From Marsupella aquatica (Eukaryota > Marchantiophyta), in assembly GCA_973895155.1 (NCBI GenBank), contig OZ316897.1:18848001-18912000 (forward strand): a stretch of DNA of 64,000 bases, written 5' to 3'. Below are positions 11,573 through 21,659 of the stretch, in pieces. The notes under the pieces are model-generated. The model made no database searches. It had not been told where the DNA came from and was given only the letters and a program-made list of their open reading frames with translations. Made by a program: the position numbers and the translations under genes. Each line of letters begins with the position of its first letter. Positions within the stretch are counted from its first letter, which is position 1.

Positions 11573-13316
11573 TCACAACTGGTTCTCCCCTGAATTGGCA
11601 AATGGCAATGCCACATCTACAAACACTTCAATCACACGCACTCGCAAGAAAGGGCTTTCAAAATCTGCACAATGAAACTTATCTTCTCCTGGCAGCCCTG
11701 TCACCTCACCTTCTGCCACTATCATGGAATTGTCCACAACGCTCTTCATCTTCACCAAATCTCCTCTTGCAAACTGTGAACAACGCATTTTGTTAAAAAT
11801 GCAATAAACAGAAATTGAAAGATAGAAGAACACTCAAATCAAACACACATTTACCTTTGCAACGGGGTTAGGAGACTGCATTGGTTTCTTCTGTGCAGGT
11901 GATGCATTTGCTGAGGATCCTTTCTTCCTTTTCTTCTTTCCCTTTCTAGTTGATGGAGTGTCATCCTGCTCACTTGGAATGGGAGTTTCTTTTGGCAACT
12001 CAGATGATTCTGGGGTTACATTTGGTGTCAACTGAGTCGACTTATCCTCTGGCAACTGAAAGGCATCTGAAATGGCTTCTTTGGGCAACTTAGATGGCAA
12101 AAGGTTCACTTCCAATTCAGTTTGCTTTAGAGTACTGTTAGCTATGTCAGTTGGTCTTCCCTGCGACACAGGAGGATCCCCTAAAGATGCTGTCATAAAA
12201 CATACACAAAAGAAATGCATAAACAAACATGTATACACCAGCAACATATAATCACACTAAAAACATGCAAGAACATTATAAACATGCAATGACATATACA
12301 CATCACAATAATTACATTGAATGGACAGTGTATACATGATAGAGAATTTTACCTTCATTATTGCCTGAAAAAGTAAGAGATTGCTTTCTACTACCTTGTT
12401 TGGAAGTTGTAGTCAACTTACTGTGACTAGGCACAACTGTTGGAACTTGTACATTACTAGTGTGATGTGCCATCCACGTAGTCATCATGTTTGTCAACTC
12501 CCTCACAGTGCCTTTCAACTCAGCGACATCCAATTTCACAGCCCCAATGGCAGTGATCTCTTGTTTTGAATGTGGGGTCTATAAATGAACCACAAACCAA
12601 CACAACATTCTCACTGTCAAACTTACAAACGACACAACACTCTGTCAAATGGAGAATGATGTACAAATCAAATTGGTATGACAATACTCACAGCTGATCC
12701 ATGTCTGTATCCTTGCCCCAGTAAGCTAGCACTTTTACCCTCCCCACTTGCCAATGATGGGCTCACCTTTGCTCCCACAAAACTACCAGTCTGACCTTCT
12801 GCACTTGCCAATGATGGGCTCATTGTCACCTTTGGCAATGAACCCTGACTACCATGGTTTTCTTTCAGGTCAGATATACCTGGGCTTGATCCTCTCTTCT
12901 GCTTCTGTTCAAACACACAATGAATGAGAAATCACAGAGTCTGTTTTCATCAAGATTCACAAACAAGACAGAATTGATAGTGAAAATGATAGACAATTTA
13001 CCATTCTCTTTGCTGCTGCAGCATGCCCTCCCCTTCCAAAGTGAGAGGTATCTTGCACTCGTGCTCTTTTATCAGTCATCTGTTTACTCAAAGATATCAA
13101 TGCTGGATTGGTAAAATGAGATACCAAAGCTGCCCATTTCTTTGGATCAACACCAGATGGCCCAGGTTTGGTTGGATCCTCATTGCAAACTTTCTTCCAG
13201 TAAACATGCATTTTATGGCGCTCTCTCTTCAATATGCCACGACAATGACTCTGGAATTTGGTGTTAATAAATTCCCCACCCACATACTCCCACTCAGCTG
13301 CCATGTTGTGGTGCGT
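11573..13316 (-). pseudogene. TNPA-like gene of CACTA1, 3' part (Ptta/En/Spm plant transposase type)
   Basis: A set of minus-strand exons downstream of the Ty3 insertion. The first (13316 to about 12980) carries the plant transposase Ptta/En/Spm pattern: KKWAALVSHFTNP, then DKRARVQDTSHFGRGGHA. The later open blocks are low-complexity and Ser/Thr/Lys-rich (12916-12668 with an SPSLAS repeat, 12539-12312, 12247-11834 with a KGKKKRKKG nuclear-localisation-like run, 11796-11573). Exon borders are not determined precisely. The gene is cut at 13316 by the full-length Ty3 element; the 5' part continues at 26313 and the two sides join in phase at the CATGT duplication. In En/Spm elements such proteins bind the subterminal repeats. 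Confidence 0.65.
13312..13316. repeat. Ty3 element target-site duplication CATGT (left)
   Basis: CATGT here matches CATGT at 26313-26317, on the two outer borders of the LTR element. A 5-bp duplication is what an LTR-retrotransposon integrase makes. Confidence 0.93.
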
Positions 13317-14227
13317 CCCATGGCTCCCTAAACCCAAGAAACCCCCCAGCTCAAGCCGATTCCCGCAGGTTTCGTGCTTGGCGAGGCCGTTTCTGCGGCT
13401 TAGCGACATGGGACGCTGCTAACCTTCTACTACTACTATTAACATTTTACACACATATACTGGACAGATCCTTCATCGGGTCATGAGATACGTAGCCGGC
13501 CTAATATAGGCCTTCCCCTGTCTTCCCCTGTCTTCCCCTCCGTCTTGTTAGGTATGTTTGGATTCCGCCGCCGGAATGATCCCCAATAGGCTTGGTTAAG
13601 CCGCTAAGACCTCTCTCAGCTCGACACATCCAACTCTCACTCCCCTGCTTACTTTCCTTCCTTCTGTTGATGTGGGCACTCTTCACACAAGTTAATGCGA
13701 CACACAAATAGCAAAATGACTCATTCTGACTGAGTCATACCATGCACTTGCCATACAAACAGTACATCTCATACACAAGTTCTGCGAACTAAGCCGTGAG
13801 GCCAACTCTATTCAACTCTTAGGCATGAGGAAACATGAATATACACAAGGGTCACTGTATGACTAACCGAGAGCTTCTCGTACTACTTGATCCCAGCCCG
13901 GCTGGTGCAAACTAAAAACTTGCTAAAGAAGAGGCCCTGAGCTCCCCGCTGCCCAGGTACTTATCCTGGTAGTGGATCCGCCATTCTTTGCATCGTAAGC
14001 CTAATCTACTTAACAGTAATCTACTTGCCCGAATCTACCTATGTACAGCAAGGCAGGAGCACAAGTGTTGCTCCTACCAGTGGGACCGCAATCCCACTAA
14101 GCTAAGTGTTAGGGCCGCTCCTGGTTCTGATCCTAATCCTAAACGTGGAGATCCGCGCCCGCCCTGCCCACTCACGCCTCCTCCCTCCACGTCCGCCCTC
14201 CCTAAAAGGAACGGCGCCCTTGCACCG

Positions 14228-15010
14228 TCACGACACCGGTGGTGGATCCTTAATGGACGCCCCCAACGCTTCCTCCTCAGCCATTGCCGTAGGTTCATTC
14301 TCTGACAGATTACCTGCCCTTGACTGAGTCAACTCTCCATCGGCCTGACTGGGTCCACCTTCGGCTTCAGCCTCGACACCGGCCTCGGCAATACCCACGG
14401 CTTCGGCCTCAGCCACTCCCACGGCTTCGGCTTCAGCCACTCCCTCGGCTTCGGCCTCCCCTTCCCCTAGGGTAGTTGGATCCTTAGCCGTGATCCTGTC
14501 TGGGGTCGGTGCTGGGTCTACCTCCTTGATCACCACGGCCTGTGAAGTCGTATTACTCCTTGACCCTGAAGGTTTTCGCTTCTTCTTCGTTGGTGGCTCG
14601 GCAGCTGGTCCCTTCCCCTTCCCACTTACTTCCGGCACTGGTGCAGTTGGCGCGGCTTGTCCTTCGGCAATTACCACCCCTGGTAACTGGTTTGTCCCAA
14701 CGGGAGATGGACCTGCTGCAGCTAAGCATTTAAATACTGCGGCTTGTTTCTTTAGCCGCTCTGTTTGGTTGTCGGCCCGCCGCTGTAGGTTCTCCATCTT
14801 CCTCGTGATTTCCTCCAACTCCTCTTGGGTTTCATCCAGGTCCTTACGTGCCCCCTCCAGCTCGTTTTTGGCCTCCTCCTGCTCCCTGTGGGCTTCCTCC
14901 AATTCCTTCTTCAAGGTAGCCCTCTCCTCCTGGGTTGCTCTTAGCTCCTTGTTGAGCTCTGCAATGATGACAGACTCCATCTGGTTCATCTTGGCGTAAG
15001 TCTGTTCGAG
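14228..15010 (-). pseudogene. C-terminal fragment of the LTR-encoded coiled-coil ORF (3' LTR copy)
   Basis: About 253 codons of heptad-rich sequence (runs of EEL, KEL, REQEEAK) followed by an Ala/Glu-rich tail. It is the 3' LTR copy of the frame seen in full in the solo LTR (45745-49401). It is cut at its N-terminal side by the assembly gap at 15011. The final residues IKDPPPVS correspond to the same end in the other copies (IEDPPPVS). Confidence 0.8.
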
Positions 15011-15110
15011 NNNNNNNNNNNNNNNNNNNNNNNNNNNNNNNNNNNNNNNNNNNNNNNNNNNNNNNNNNNNNNNNNNNNNNNNNNNNNNNNNNNNNNNNNN
15101 NNNNNNNNNN
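15011..15110. other. Assembly gap of 100 N
   Basis: Exactly 100 N, the usual placeholder for a gap of unknown size. The left side stops at the point matching 23362 of the 5' LTR. The right side starts in an inverted LTR end, so the two sides are not contiguous in either LTR orientation. Confidence 0.98.
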
Positions 15111-15251
15111 AAATGTTAATAGTAGTAGTAGAAGGTTAGCAGCGTCCCATGCCGCTAAGCCGCGGAAACGGCCTCGCCAAGCACGAAACTTGCGGGAATC
15201 GGCTTGAGCTGGGGGGTTTCTTGGGTTTAGGGAGCCATGGGACGCACCACA
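15111..15251 (+). repeat. Inverted LTR-end fragment inside the 3' LTR
   Basis: This 141-base piece is the reverse complement of the LTR terminus at 21660-21800 and matches 50175-50319 of the plus-strand solo LTR. It ends in GCACCACA and is followed by CTTAA, which in the intact 5' LTR reads as gacg-CTTAA-cgcg. That is the picture expected if a plus-oriented copy of the family had inserted here with a CTTAA duplication, its other end being hidden in the gap. Confidence 0.75.
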
Positions 15252-15423
15252 CTTAACGCGCCCTAACCCTAATCGGGTTTTCACCCTCAGCCTTACCTCC
15301 GGCCTCTGCCCGGGTTCCATGGTTGCCCCTAATTGTTTATATTTTCCTTGTTTTGTCCCTATACTAAGGTGTTCCTAGGGTGCCTTCCTGCTTTACCCAC
15401 TTAACCGGCCGAGTGATTCCTGT

Positions 15424-18400
15424 CTAGGCATCACATAGCTCCCCACTTAATTGTGAAGCGTCCTCGCGAACAACTTCATCTTCGTCCATATAGTATTTCT
15501 TGAGGCGGTCATAATGGATGCGAACTGGATATACCTCTCCCGTAATGTTGGCCAATTGTACGGAGCCATTGGGGAACATCATGGTTACTCTAAAGGGTCC
15601 TAACCAGCGAGTGTAAAGCTTTCCTGGAAACCTACTATACCTACTGTCATAAAGTAGCACAAGATCACCGGTATGAATACTAACTACTTTTAACCTTTTA
15701 TCATACTGCTGCTTCATGATATTCTGTCTATATTCTACTCTCTCGGCTGAAATCATTCTCGCTTCCTCTAAAGCTTCTAACCTATATTCTCGCTCCTTTA
15801 GGCTCTCCTCCGCTGAGGCTCTTTCCTCAATTGTAACTTGAAATGTCGGTATCTCAAGTTGCATGGGTACCAGGGCTTCTTGTCCAAAGGTTAAGAAGAA
15901 GGGTGTATGACCGGTAGTGGATTTATAGGCAAGATTGTAAGCAAAAACAGCAGCAAACAATTTATCATCCCAATCGAGTTTGTTCTGAGCTACTGTCTTG
16001 TTCAATATCTTTCCTATGATTCCGTTTGCTCGTTCTGTCAACCCGTTTGCCTTTGGATGGTAGGGAGTAGTAGGCCTATGTTTAACTAAATACTGCTCAT
16101 TTAAACGACTAATTATATCATTCAAAAAATGGGTTCCTCTATCACTAACTAATTCTAGGGGTGCTCCATACCTGGTGAAGATCTGCTCATACATGAATCT
16201 AGCCGTAGTAATTGCATCATCCTTCATTGTTGGTCTGGCCTCTACCCATTTAGTTGCATAATCCGTAGCCAGGATTATGTACTTGTTCCGTCGAGGGTGG
16301 GTCAGTGGTTTCAGAGGTCCAATGTAATCAATACCCCACTTCTCGAATGGTGCCAGAGGTAGAATAGGGTGCAGTGGATGCCTGGTGGACGCCCTTGGTC
16401 CTCCCGCTCGTTGACAAGGATCGCATTGTTTGATAAACTGATAGACATCTTTGTGCAAGGTGGGCCACCAGTAACCGGCATTTAATATCTTCTTAGACGT
16501 GGTTACTGGGGCAAAATGTCCTCCGGCCTCCTCTCCATGCATGGCCCGTAGGACTCGTTTTACCTCTCTCTTTTCCAAACATCTTTGAATCGTGCCGTTG
16601 ATTCCATGCTTGTGCAGTATGCCTTTAATGCACTGATACTGTCTGACCTTCCGCACAAAGACTGCGGCTTGCTCTCGGCTTAATCCTGGCTGTAATCTGG
16701 AAGTGCTGAGAAATTGTAAAATCTCAGGGTACCATGTACCAACTATTTCCACAACGAATAGCTCCTCGTCGGGGAATCGATCATCGATGCAATCCGTGGC
16801 AGGTTTACCTGTGATCCTTGAAAAGAAGTCGGCATTGGCATGTAACTTTCCCGGCTTGATCCTCAGCTCATAGTCAAACTCCTGTAATAGCAAAATCCAT
16901 CTTGCTACTCTGCCTGTAAGGTCCGGCTTATTGACTAGGTACTTCAAACTTTCATGATCAGTATGAAAGATTACCTTGTACTCTAGTAAATAATGCCTAA
17001 ACTTTTTACAAGAATAAATGACTCCTAATGCTTCTCTTTCCGTGGTAGAGTAGTTCCGTTCGGCATCGGCAAGTTGACGGCTTGCGAAGTATATGGGATG
17101 GTCCCTTCCTTTCTCATCCAACTGACTTAGTACTGAGCCAATACAGAAGCCCGAGACATCTACAAAAACATGAAAATCTTTGTTCCAGTCCGGTGCTATC
17201 ATGACTGGGGCCTCTACTAACATCTGCTTCAATTCTACCACCGCTGTGACTCGTTCGGGTGTGGGTTCGAAGTCTGCTCCTGCCTTGAGCATATTGGTTA
17301 ATGGTAAAGCCAGCTTGGCAAAATCCTTGATGAACCGGCGATAGTAACCAATGCATCCCAAGAAGGATCTTACATCCTTTATGTTCTTAGGTTGCATGAT
17401 ATCTAGCCATACTGCTAGCTTACCTTTGTCAATCTCAATGCCCTTCCTTGATACCTTGTGACCTAGTAGCACCCCCTCGGTTACTGCAAAAAAACATTTA
17501 TCTGGGTGTAACTTGAGACCCACCTCTCTACATCTCATGAAGGTTTTCCTGAGGTATTTAGCATGTTTCGATGCCTTCCCGAATACTGCAAAGTCATCAA
17601 TGAAGATTTCCATGAACTTTCTCAAGTAATCATGAAAAATGTTCACCATTAATCGTTGGAACATAGCTGGTGCGTTGCAGAGTCCAAACGGCATACGATT
17701 GAAGACATAGATCCCCCATTCCGTGATGAAGGCCGTCTTGATTTGGTCTTCCTGCCGAATCCTGATTTGGTTATAACCAGAGTATCCATCCATGAATGAA
17801 TATAGTTCATGACTGGCTACCATGTCTAGTACCATATCAGTAAACGGTAAAGGAAAATGGTCTTTTAATGTTGCTTCATTCAGCTTCCTGTAATCCTGAC
17901 AAACCCGGATCTTGGGTTTACCATCGGGTCCAGCTTTCTTGGGAACTATCACAATTGGAGACACCCAGTCTGAATGCAGGACTGGAGTGATGAATCCAGC
18001 TTCCACTAGTTTGTCGATTTTTGTTTTGACCAGCAGGGAATACTTCGGGTTCATCCTTCGAATTGGTTGTCGAAATGATTTGGCTCCTAACATGAGATCA
18101 ATTCGATGTTCCCCTAGTGTTGGATCTACTCCCTTTAGATCTTGGTGACTCCATGCAAACACATCCTGAAATTTAATCAATAAGTCACTGATCTCTTTCT
18201 CGAGCTCAGGTGCTAGGTTTCTCCCTAAGTTCAGTTCTCTTCCCTCTCCTAAGTCGAGCTTCCGATATTGCCGTGCTTGGATCATATTAATCTGCTTCTT
18301 CAAATTCGGGTCCAGTTCGGCTTCCAGTCTCTCTAATCTCATACCTCCATAAACTGGGATCTCGGCTGGACTAGCCGAGTCGGTCCCTTCCTTGGTGTCC

Positions 18401-18690
18401 ATAGATTGTCCCCTTACCGGTCTATTCGGTTTTGAATTAGTGGTCGTCTCCCCTTCCTGCCTTGGCTCTGGATCGTGTCTGTCCATCTCATCCACTTCTT
18501 GCTCCTGAGAGTTAGGCCGCTGTGCTCTCTCGGCTTCTAATAGGGCCTCAATTTGTTCTGCCCTCGTAATCGGCTTGTATGCCGATCCCTTGGTATTTAA
18601 TTCCTTGCCGATGATCGATGGCGTTGTGGACCCCGTCGGCTCTGCCACAACGCTTGCAGAAAATCCACTGTCCCTGCTACTGCTCCCCAC
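15424..18690 (-). CDS. pol: Ty3 pol: reverse transcriptase, RNase H, integrase
   Basis: One intact frame of 1,088 codons. RT lies roughly at residues 230-420 (RVCQDYRKLN, then RMPFGLCNAPAMFQ, then FIDDF in place of YIDD). RNase H follows, with VFVDVSGFCIGSVL and TDHESLKYL. The integrase has a zinc-binding HHCC segment (MHGEEAGGH ... CDPCQR) and the D-D-E core (GIDYIGPL, SDRGTHF, TERANG). A WLGPF module is near the C-terminus, with no chromodomain after it. The frame overlaps the gag frame by 94 bases and is offset by -1, so pol may be made by ribosomal frameshifting; I see no classic slippery heptamer in the overlap. It starts GTG in the frame as displayed, so the true start may be a fusion with gag. 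The last codons and the TAG are formed by LTR bases. Confidence 0.95.
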   Translation of the reverse strand: MGSSSRDSGFSASVVAEPTGSTTPSIIGKELNTKGSAYKPITRAEQIEALLEAERAQRPNSQEQEVDEMDRHDPEPRQEGETTTNSKPNRPVRGQSMDTKEGTDSASPAEIPVYGGMRLERLEAELDPNLKKQINMIQARQYRKLDLGEGRELNLGRNLAPELEKEISDLLIKFQDVFAWSHQDLKGVDPTLGEHRIDLMLGAKSFRQPIRRMNPKYSLLVKTKIDKLVEAGFITPVLHSDWVSPIVIVPKKAGPDGKPKIRVCQDYRKLNEATLKDHFPLPFTDMVLDMVASHELYSFMDGYSGYNQIRIRQEDQIKTAFITEWGIYVFNRMPFGLCNAPAMFQRLMVNIFHDYLRKFMEIFIDDFAVFGKASKHAKYLRKTFMRCREVGLKLHPDKCFFAVTEGVLLGHKVSRKGIEIDKGKLAVWLDIMQPKNIKDVRSFLGCIGYYRRFIKDFAKLALPLTNMLKAGADFEPTPERVTAVVELKQMLVEAPVMIAPDWNKDFHVFVDVSGFCIGSVLSQLDEKGRDHPIYFASRQLADAERNYSTTEREALGVIYSCKKFRHYLLEYKVIFHTDHESLKYLVNKPDLTGRVARWILLLQEFDYELRIKPGKLHANADFFSRITGKPATDCIDDRFPDEELFVVEIVGTWYPEILQFLSTSRLQPGLSREQAAVFVRKVRQYQCIKGILHKHGINGTIQRCLEKREVKRVLRAMHGEEAGGHFAPVTTSKKILNAGYWWPTLHKDVYQFIKQCDPCQRAGGPRASTRHPLHPILPLAPFEKWGIDYIGPLKPLTHPRRNKYIILATDYATKWVEARPTMKDDAITTARFMYEQIFTRYGAPLELVSDRGTHFLNDIISRLNEQYLVKHRPTTPYHPKANGLTERANGIIGKILNKTVAQNKLDWDDKLFAAVFAYNLAYKSTTGHTPFFLTFGQEALVPMQLEIPTFQVTIEERASAEESLKEREYRLEALEEARMISAERVEYRQNIMKQQYDKRLKVVSIHTGDLVLLYDSRYSRFPGKLYTRWLGPFRVTMMFPNGSVQLANITGEVYPVRIHYDRLKKYYMDEDEVVREDASQLSGELCDA
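15439..15448 (-). other. Polypurine tract of the Ty3 element
   Basis: On minus the sequence just before the 3' LTR is AAGTGGGGAG followed by CTA and then TGTGATGCC. A purine run at this place primes plus-strand DNA synthesis in LTR elements. It also encodes the residues SGE of pol. Confidence 0.75.
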
Positions 18691-21590
18691 TTAGCCGTTT
18701 CATCCAATTGGTCTACATCCTTTACTTCCTCCGGAATTGCAGCTAAAAAGGTGGATTCTATTGTAAAGCAGTCCTCGACCTCTTCGTCTTCTTCTTCCAA
18801 GTCACCTTCCATTGGTTCTTGCCATAATCCGCTGGGGGGTACCTCTGGTCCAAAGACACCTTCTTTGGTTAGGTTAGTGAGGCATTCTAACCAACGTACT
18901 TCATCGGCTGACTCCAGTCCACTATCGTACCCATCTACTTCCCTTATGCTTTTCCTACGGTCATCCTTAGTGTCCCAGGATACCGTGATAGAGGGGGTCC
19001 CGAAAGTGAACTGCTTTTTACCCCAATCTTCTATTACCTCGGCTAGGTACAGCCATGGCCTACCAATCAATAGCCGGAATGACGTAGGATTTACCGGCTT
19101 CATTACTACATAGTTAATGCTAAAGAAGATACCTCCTATCTCTGTCTTGATGCCGGTTAACACTCCCGTCGGAATGACCTGATATCCATTGGCCATGTTC
19201 AACACTCTTCCAGTCATCTCCGGTGTTAGACCCCACCCTTTTGCTGTTGAATCAATCATAATACATACCCCTGATCCTCCATCGATGGGTACCCGTAGTA
19301 ATAATTCTCCTTGAATCATTAATGGTAATGCTGGGGCTCCTTGATCTTCTTCTATCATTAGTACGTCGGATCTGGTTGCTACCTTGGGTAATCTCGGCTT
19401 GCCGAGAATAGCCTTCCTTAATTGCTTCCGGAAGTACGGGCTATTTTTCAATAGTTGACCTACTGTTGCCGAGACTCTAGATTCTAGTACATCTTTAGCC
19501 AGGTCATAGGGAACAATCGGCTTCTCTTCTGGTGGTGTTTCCGTCTTGGATTCGGCCAGTTTTGCCACGCTAGTCTCCACAGCTGTTGGGTCTTCCGAAG
19601 CAAACAATGCTTTTGCTCGTTTTACATCCTTGGCAATGGCTTCGGTATTCTCCAGGGTTTCTAATTCTCTTAGTTGTTCCTTAACACTAGCCGTGACAGA
19701 GGGGTAGAACAACTTAGGATGATCTCGATTGAAGTCGCTATCTTGTGAAGGATTGGTTTCACTGGTGGGCTCATGGCTTACCTGTATTGCCGGAGCCCTC
19801 CCTTCTCCTTCTGTTGATGTTGACGAAGAGTCGATCCTTTCCTCCGTAACCTTCCCTTTATTTTTGGCCAGCCCATCCCACCTTTCCTTCCTTCTGGTAG
19901 ATCGAGTAGAGACCCGGTAGCAATCATGATCTAAATCCTCCTCTGAGAAGGTTGATAGGGCTTCGGCCTCATCATCAGATGGTACGAACTCTGCCTCGAC
20001 ATCCTCTTGCCATCCTAGTTCGATGTGGTTGATTTGAACTCCTCCGGGGGTAGTACCTGGCGGTAAGATCTTGATTGGCAAAAGCTTATGATTTGCGGCC
20101 AGGCCTGCCAACCAAGTAGGACATTGCCCTAGCATATGACCTTCCTGTCGGCATCCCATACATAGCTGAGCTGGTTGTCCATCACCCTGTTTGCGTGCAT
20201 TCGGGCATTCTCTAGCAAAATGGCCAGGTTGACCACAATTATAGCACGCCGCAAATCTTTGCACATTCGGCCTAGGAGGTACTGACGGGTTCTGAATAAT
20301 CCGAGGATACATCTCTCCTGGATTGTTCCTTAACCCTGACCACAGAGATGCAGGTCTGTTGGATAGGTCTCGTGCTCCAGTCTCACTGATGCCGAAAACA
20401 CTATCAGCGGCATCTCCCAAAAAGTACTCTACTTCTCCCTGACATGGTCTGATCTCGGCCACATGCCGAACATGATTAGTATTAAGCTTAGGACACGCAT
20501 CTTTATGGTGTCCGGTTTTATAACATAAGGCACACCATACAGAGCTATCCTCCTGTACTACCTTCTTCTTTGGTTTTACCTCTGCAATGATAGCCTTAAG
20601 TTGCTCGGTAAGGGCTACGATGTTATCTGGTGGCTTAGCCTCCATCTTGACTTTCGTCTTCCCTCTCCTTCTGCCCTTCCTTTTCCTAGTTTTTTCTTCT
20701 TCAGAACTAGAAGATGACTCACTCTTGCTACTCCCACTATCCGAGCTTGACTTATCACTTCTAGACTTCTTGGGATGTTTCTTCTTCTTATCTTTTTTCT
20801 TATGGGGTGATCCCTCCTCTGATGAGGAACTCTCAGACTTAAGCTGTTTCTTCCGGCTTGTGATATCTGCATTAATGTATAATTGAATATCCTTAATTGC
20901 TTCGGCTAAAGTCTCCGGGTTCTCCTTCCTAATTGCAAAACTCATCTTCTGTGGCAAAGCATTCACCAACCATTGAAGTTGCATACCTTCAGATGCATTG
21001 GTCTTTGTACGTCTTACCAGTTTCTGAAAGCGTTGCAAGAACTTCCTGAAGGATTTGTTCTCCTTGAACCGAAGTTGTCCCAACTTCAGCACTGCTAGTT
21101 CTGAAGTTCCAATGGGTCAAAACTCCTTAACAAAGAGTGTTTTGAAGATATCCCAGATGGCTTGATCTTCCACATCTAATGCTCTGTACCAAGGCCTAGC
21201 CTCACCCTTGAACAGGTCGGGAAGAATCTGCATCTTGATGGCCGATTCTCCATTTGCTGCAGCGGTTCCCTCGAAATCATCCAACCATTCGTCCGGATCC
21301 TCATCTCCTCTCCCATGAAATGCCTTGTAATGTATGCGCGACCGCTGGCTCAATTTGGTCCCTGGCCTCTCGTCTGCCCGTGCCTCTGGTTCCCCCATGT
21401 CGGTTGGAGACTCACTTCTCCTTACCGACTCTTCTTCTGGTATGTCTTCTTCGACGCCACTTCCAGTTTCGGAGCTACCAGCTCTTTTTGCCCCTCTCAG
21501 TCGCTGTGTATCATGCCACCCGGCGAGCTGCTGCAGTCGAGCTCTCTCCCGTTGAATCACTCTTTCTTCCCTCGGCGTAAGGTCAGTCAT
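18597..21590 (-). pseudogene. gag: Ty3 gag with three CCHC knuckles and aspartic protease; one in-frame stop
   Basis: The frame opens at 21590 and ends at 18597, broken only by an in-frame TGA at 21117-21119 where neighbouring sense suggests CGA. The retrotransposon gag domain spans the stop (YKAFHGRGDEDPDEWLDDF to LQWLVNALPQKM). An acidic, Ser-rich linker with KKDKKKKHPKK follows. There are three CCHC zinc knuckles: CALCYKTGHHKDAC, CYNCGQPGHFAREC and CMGCRQEGHMLGQC. The retropepsin core is VPIDGGSGVCIM, with a downstream LLIGRPWL. Three knuckles is more than the usual one or two. The protein would form the particle, bind RNA and process the polyprotein. The single stop may be recent, as pol is intact. 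Confidence 0.9.
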
Positions 21591-21636
21591 TACCTACGCT
21601 TCCGTTCTAACTTCATATCTCATGGCTTAAGAAATG

Positions 21637-21655
21637 CCCCCTCCATCTAGCGCCA
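21637..21655 (-). other. Primer-binding site of the Ty3 element
   Basis: Four T bases after the 5' LTR end (CACCACA), the minus strand reads TGGCGCTAGATGGAGGGGG. TGG at this position pairs with a tRNA CCA end, as in plant LTR elements. I cannot assign the tRNA from memory. Confidence 0.75.
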
Positions 21656-21659
21656 AAAA

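Larger units (their letters stand above)
13317..15435 (-). repeat. 3' LTR of the Ty3 element (gapped, incomplete)
   Basis: Bases 15435-15252 match the first 184 bases of the 5' LTR. Bases 15010-13317 match its last 1.7 kb (23362-21660). Between them are a 100-N gap and an inverted LTR-end fragment, and about 2.8 kb of expected LTR is absent. The first bases supply the last three pol codons and the stop. Confidence 0.85.

Noticed and set aside
18597-18690. A canonical -1 slippery heptamer in the gag-pol overlap
   Set aside because: The best candidate (around GGATTTTC) does not fit X-XXY-YYZ in the gag frame, so I do not call a frameshift site.
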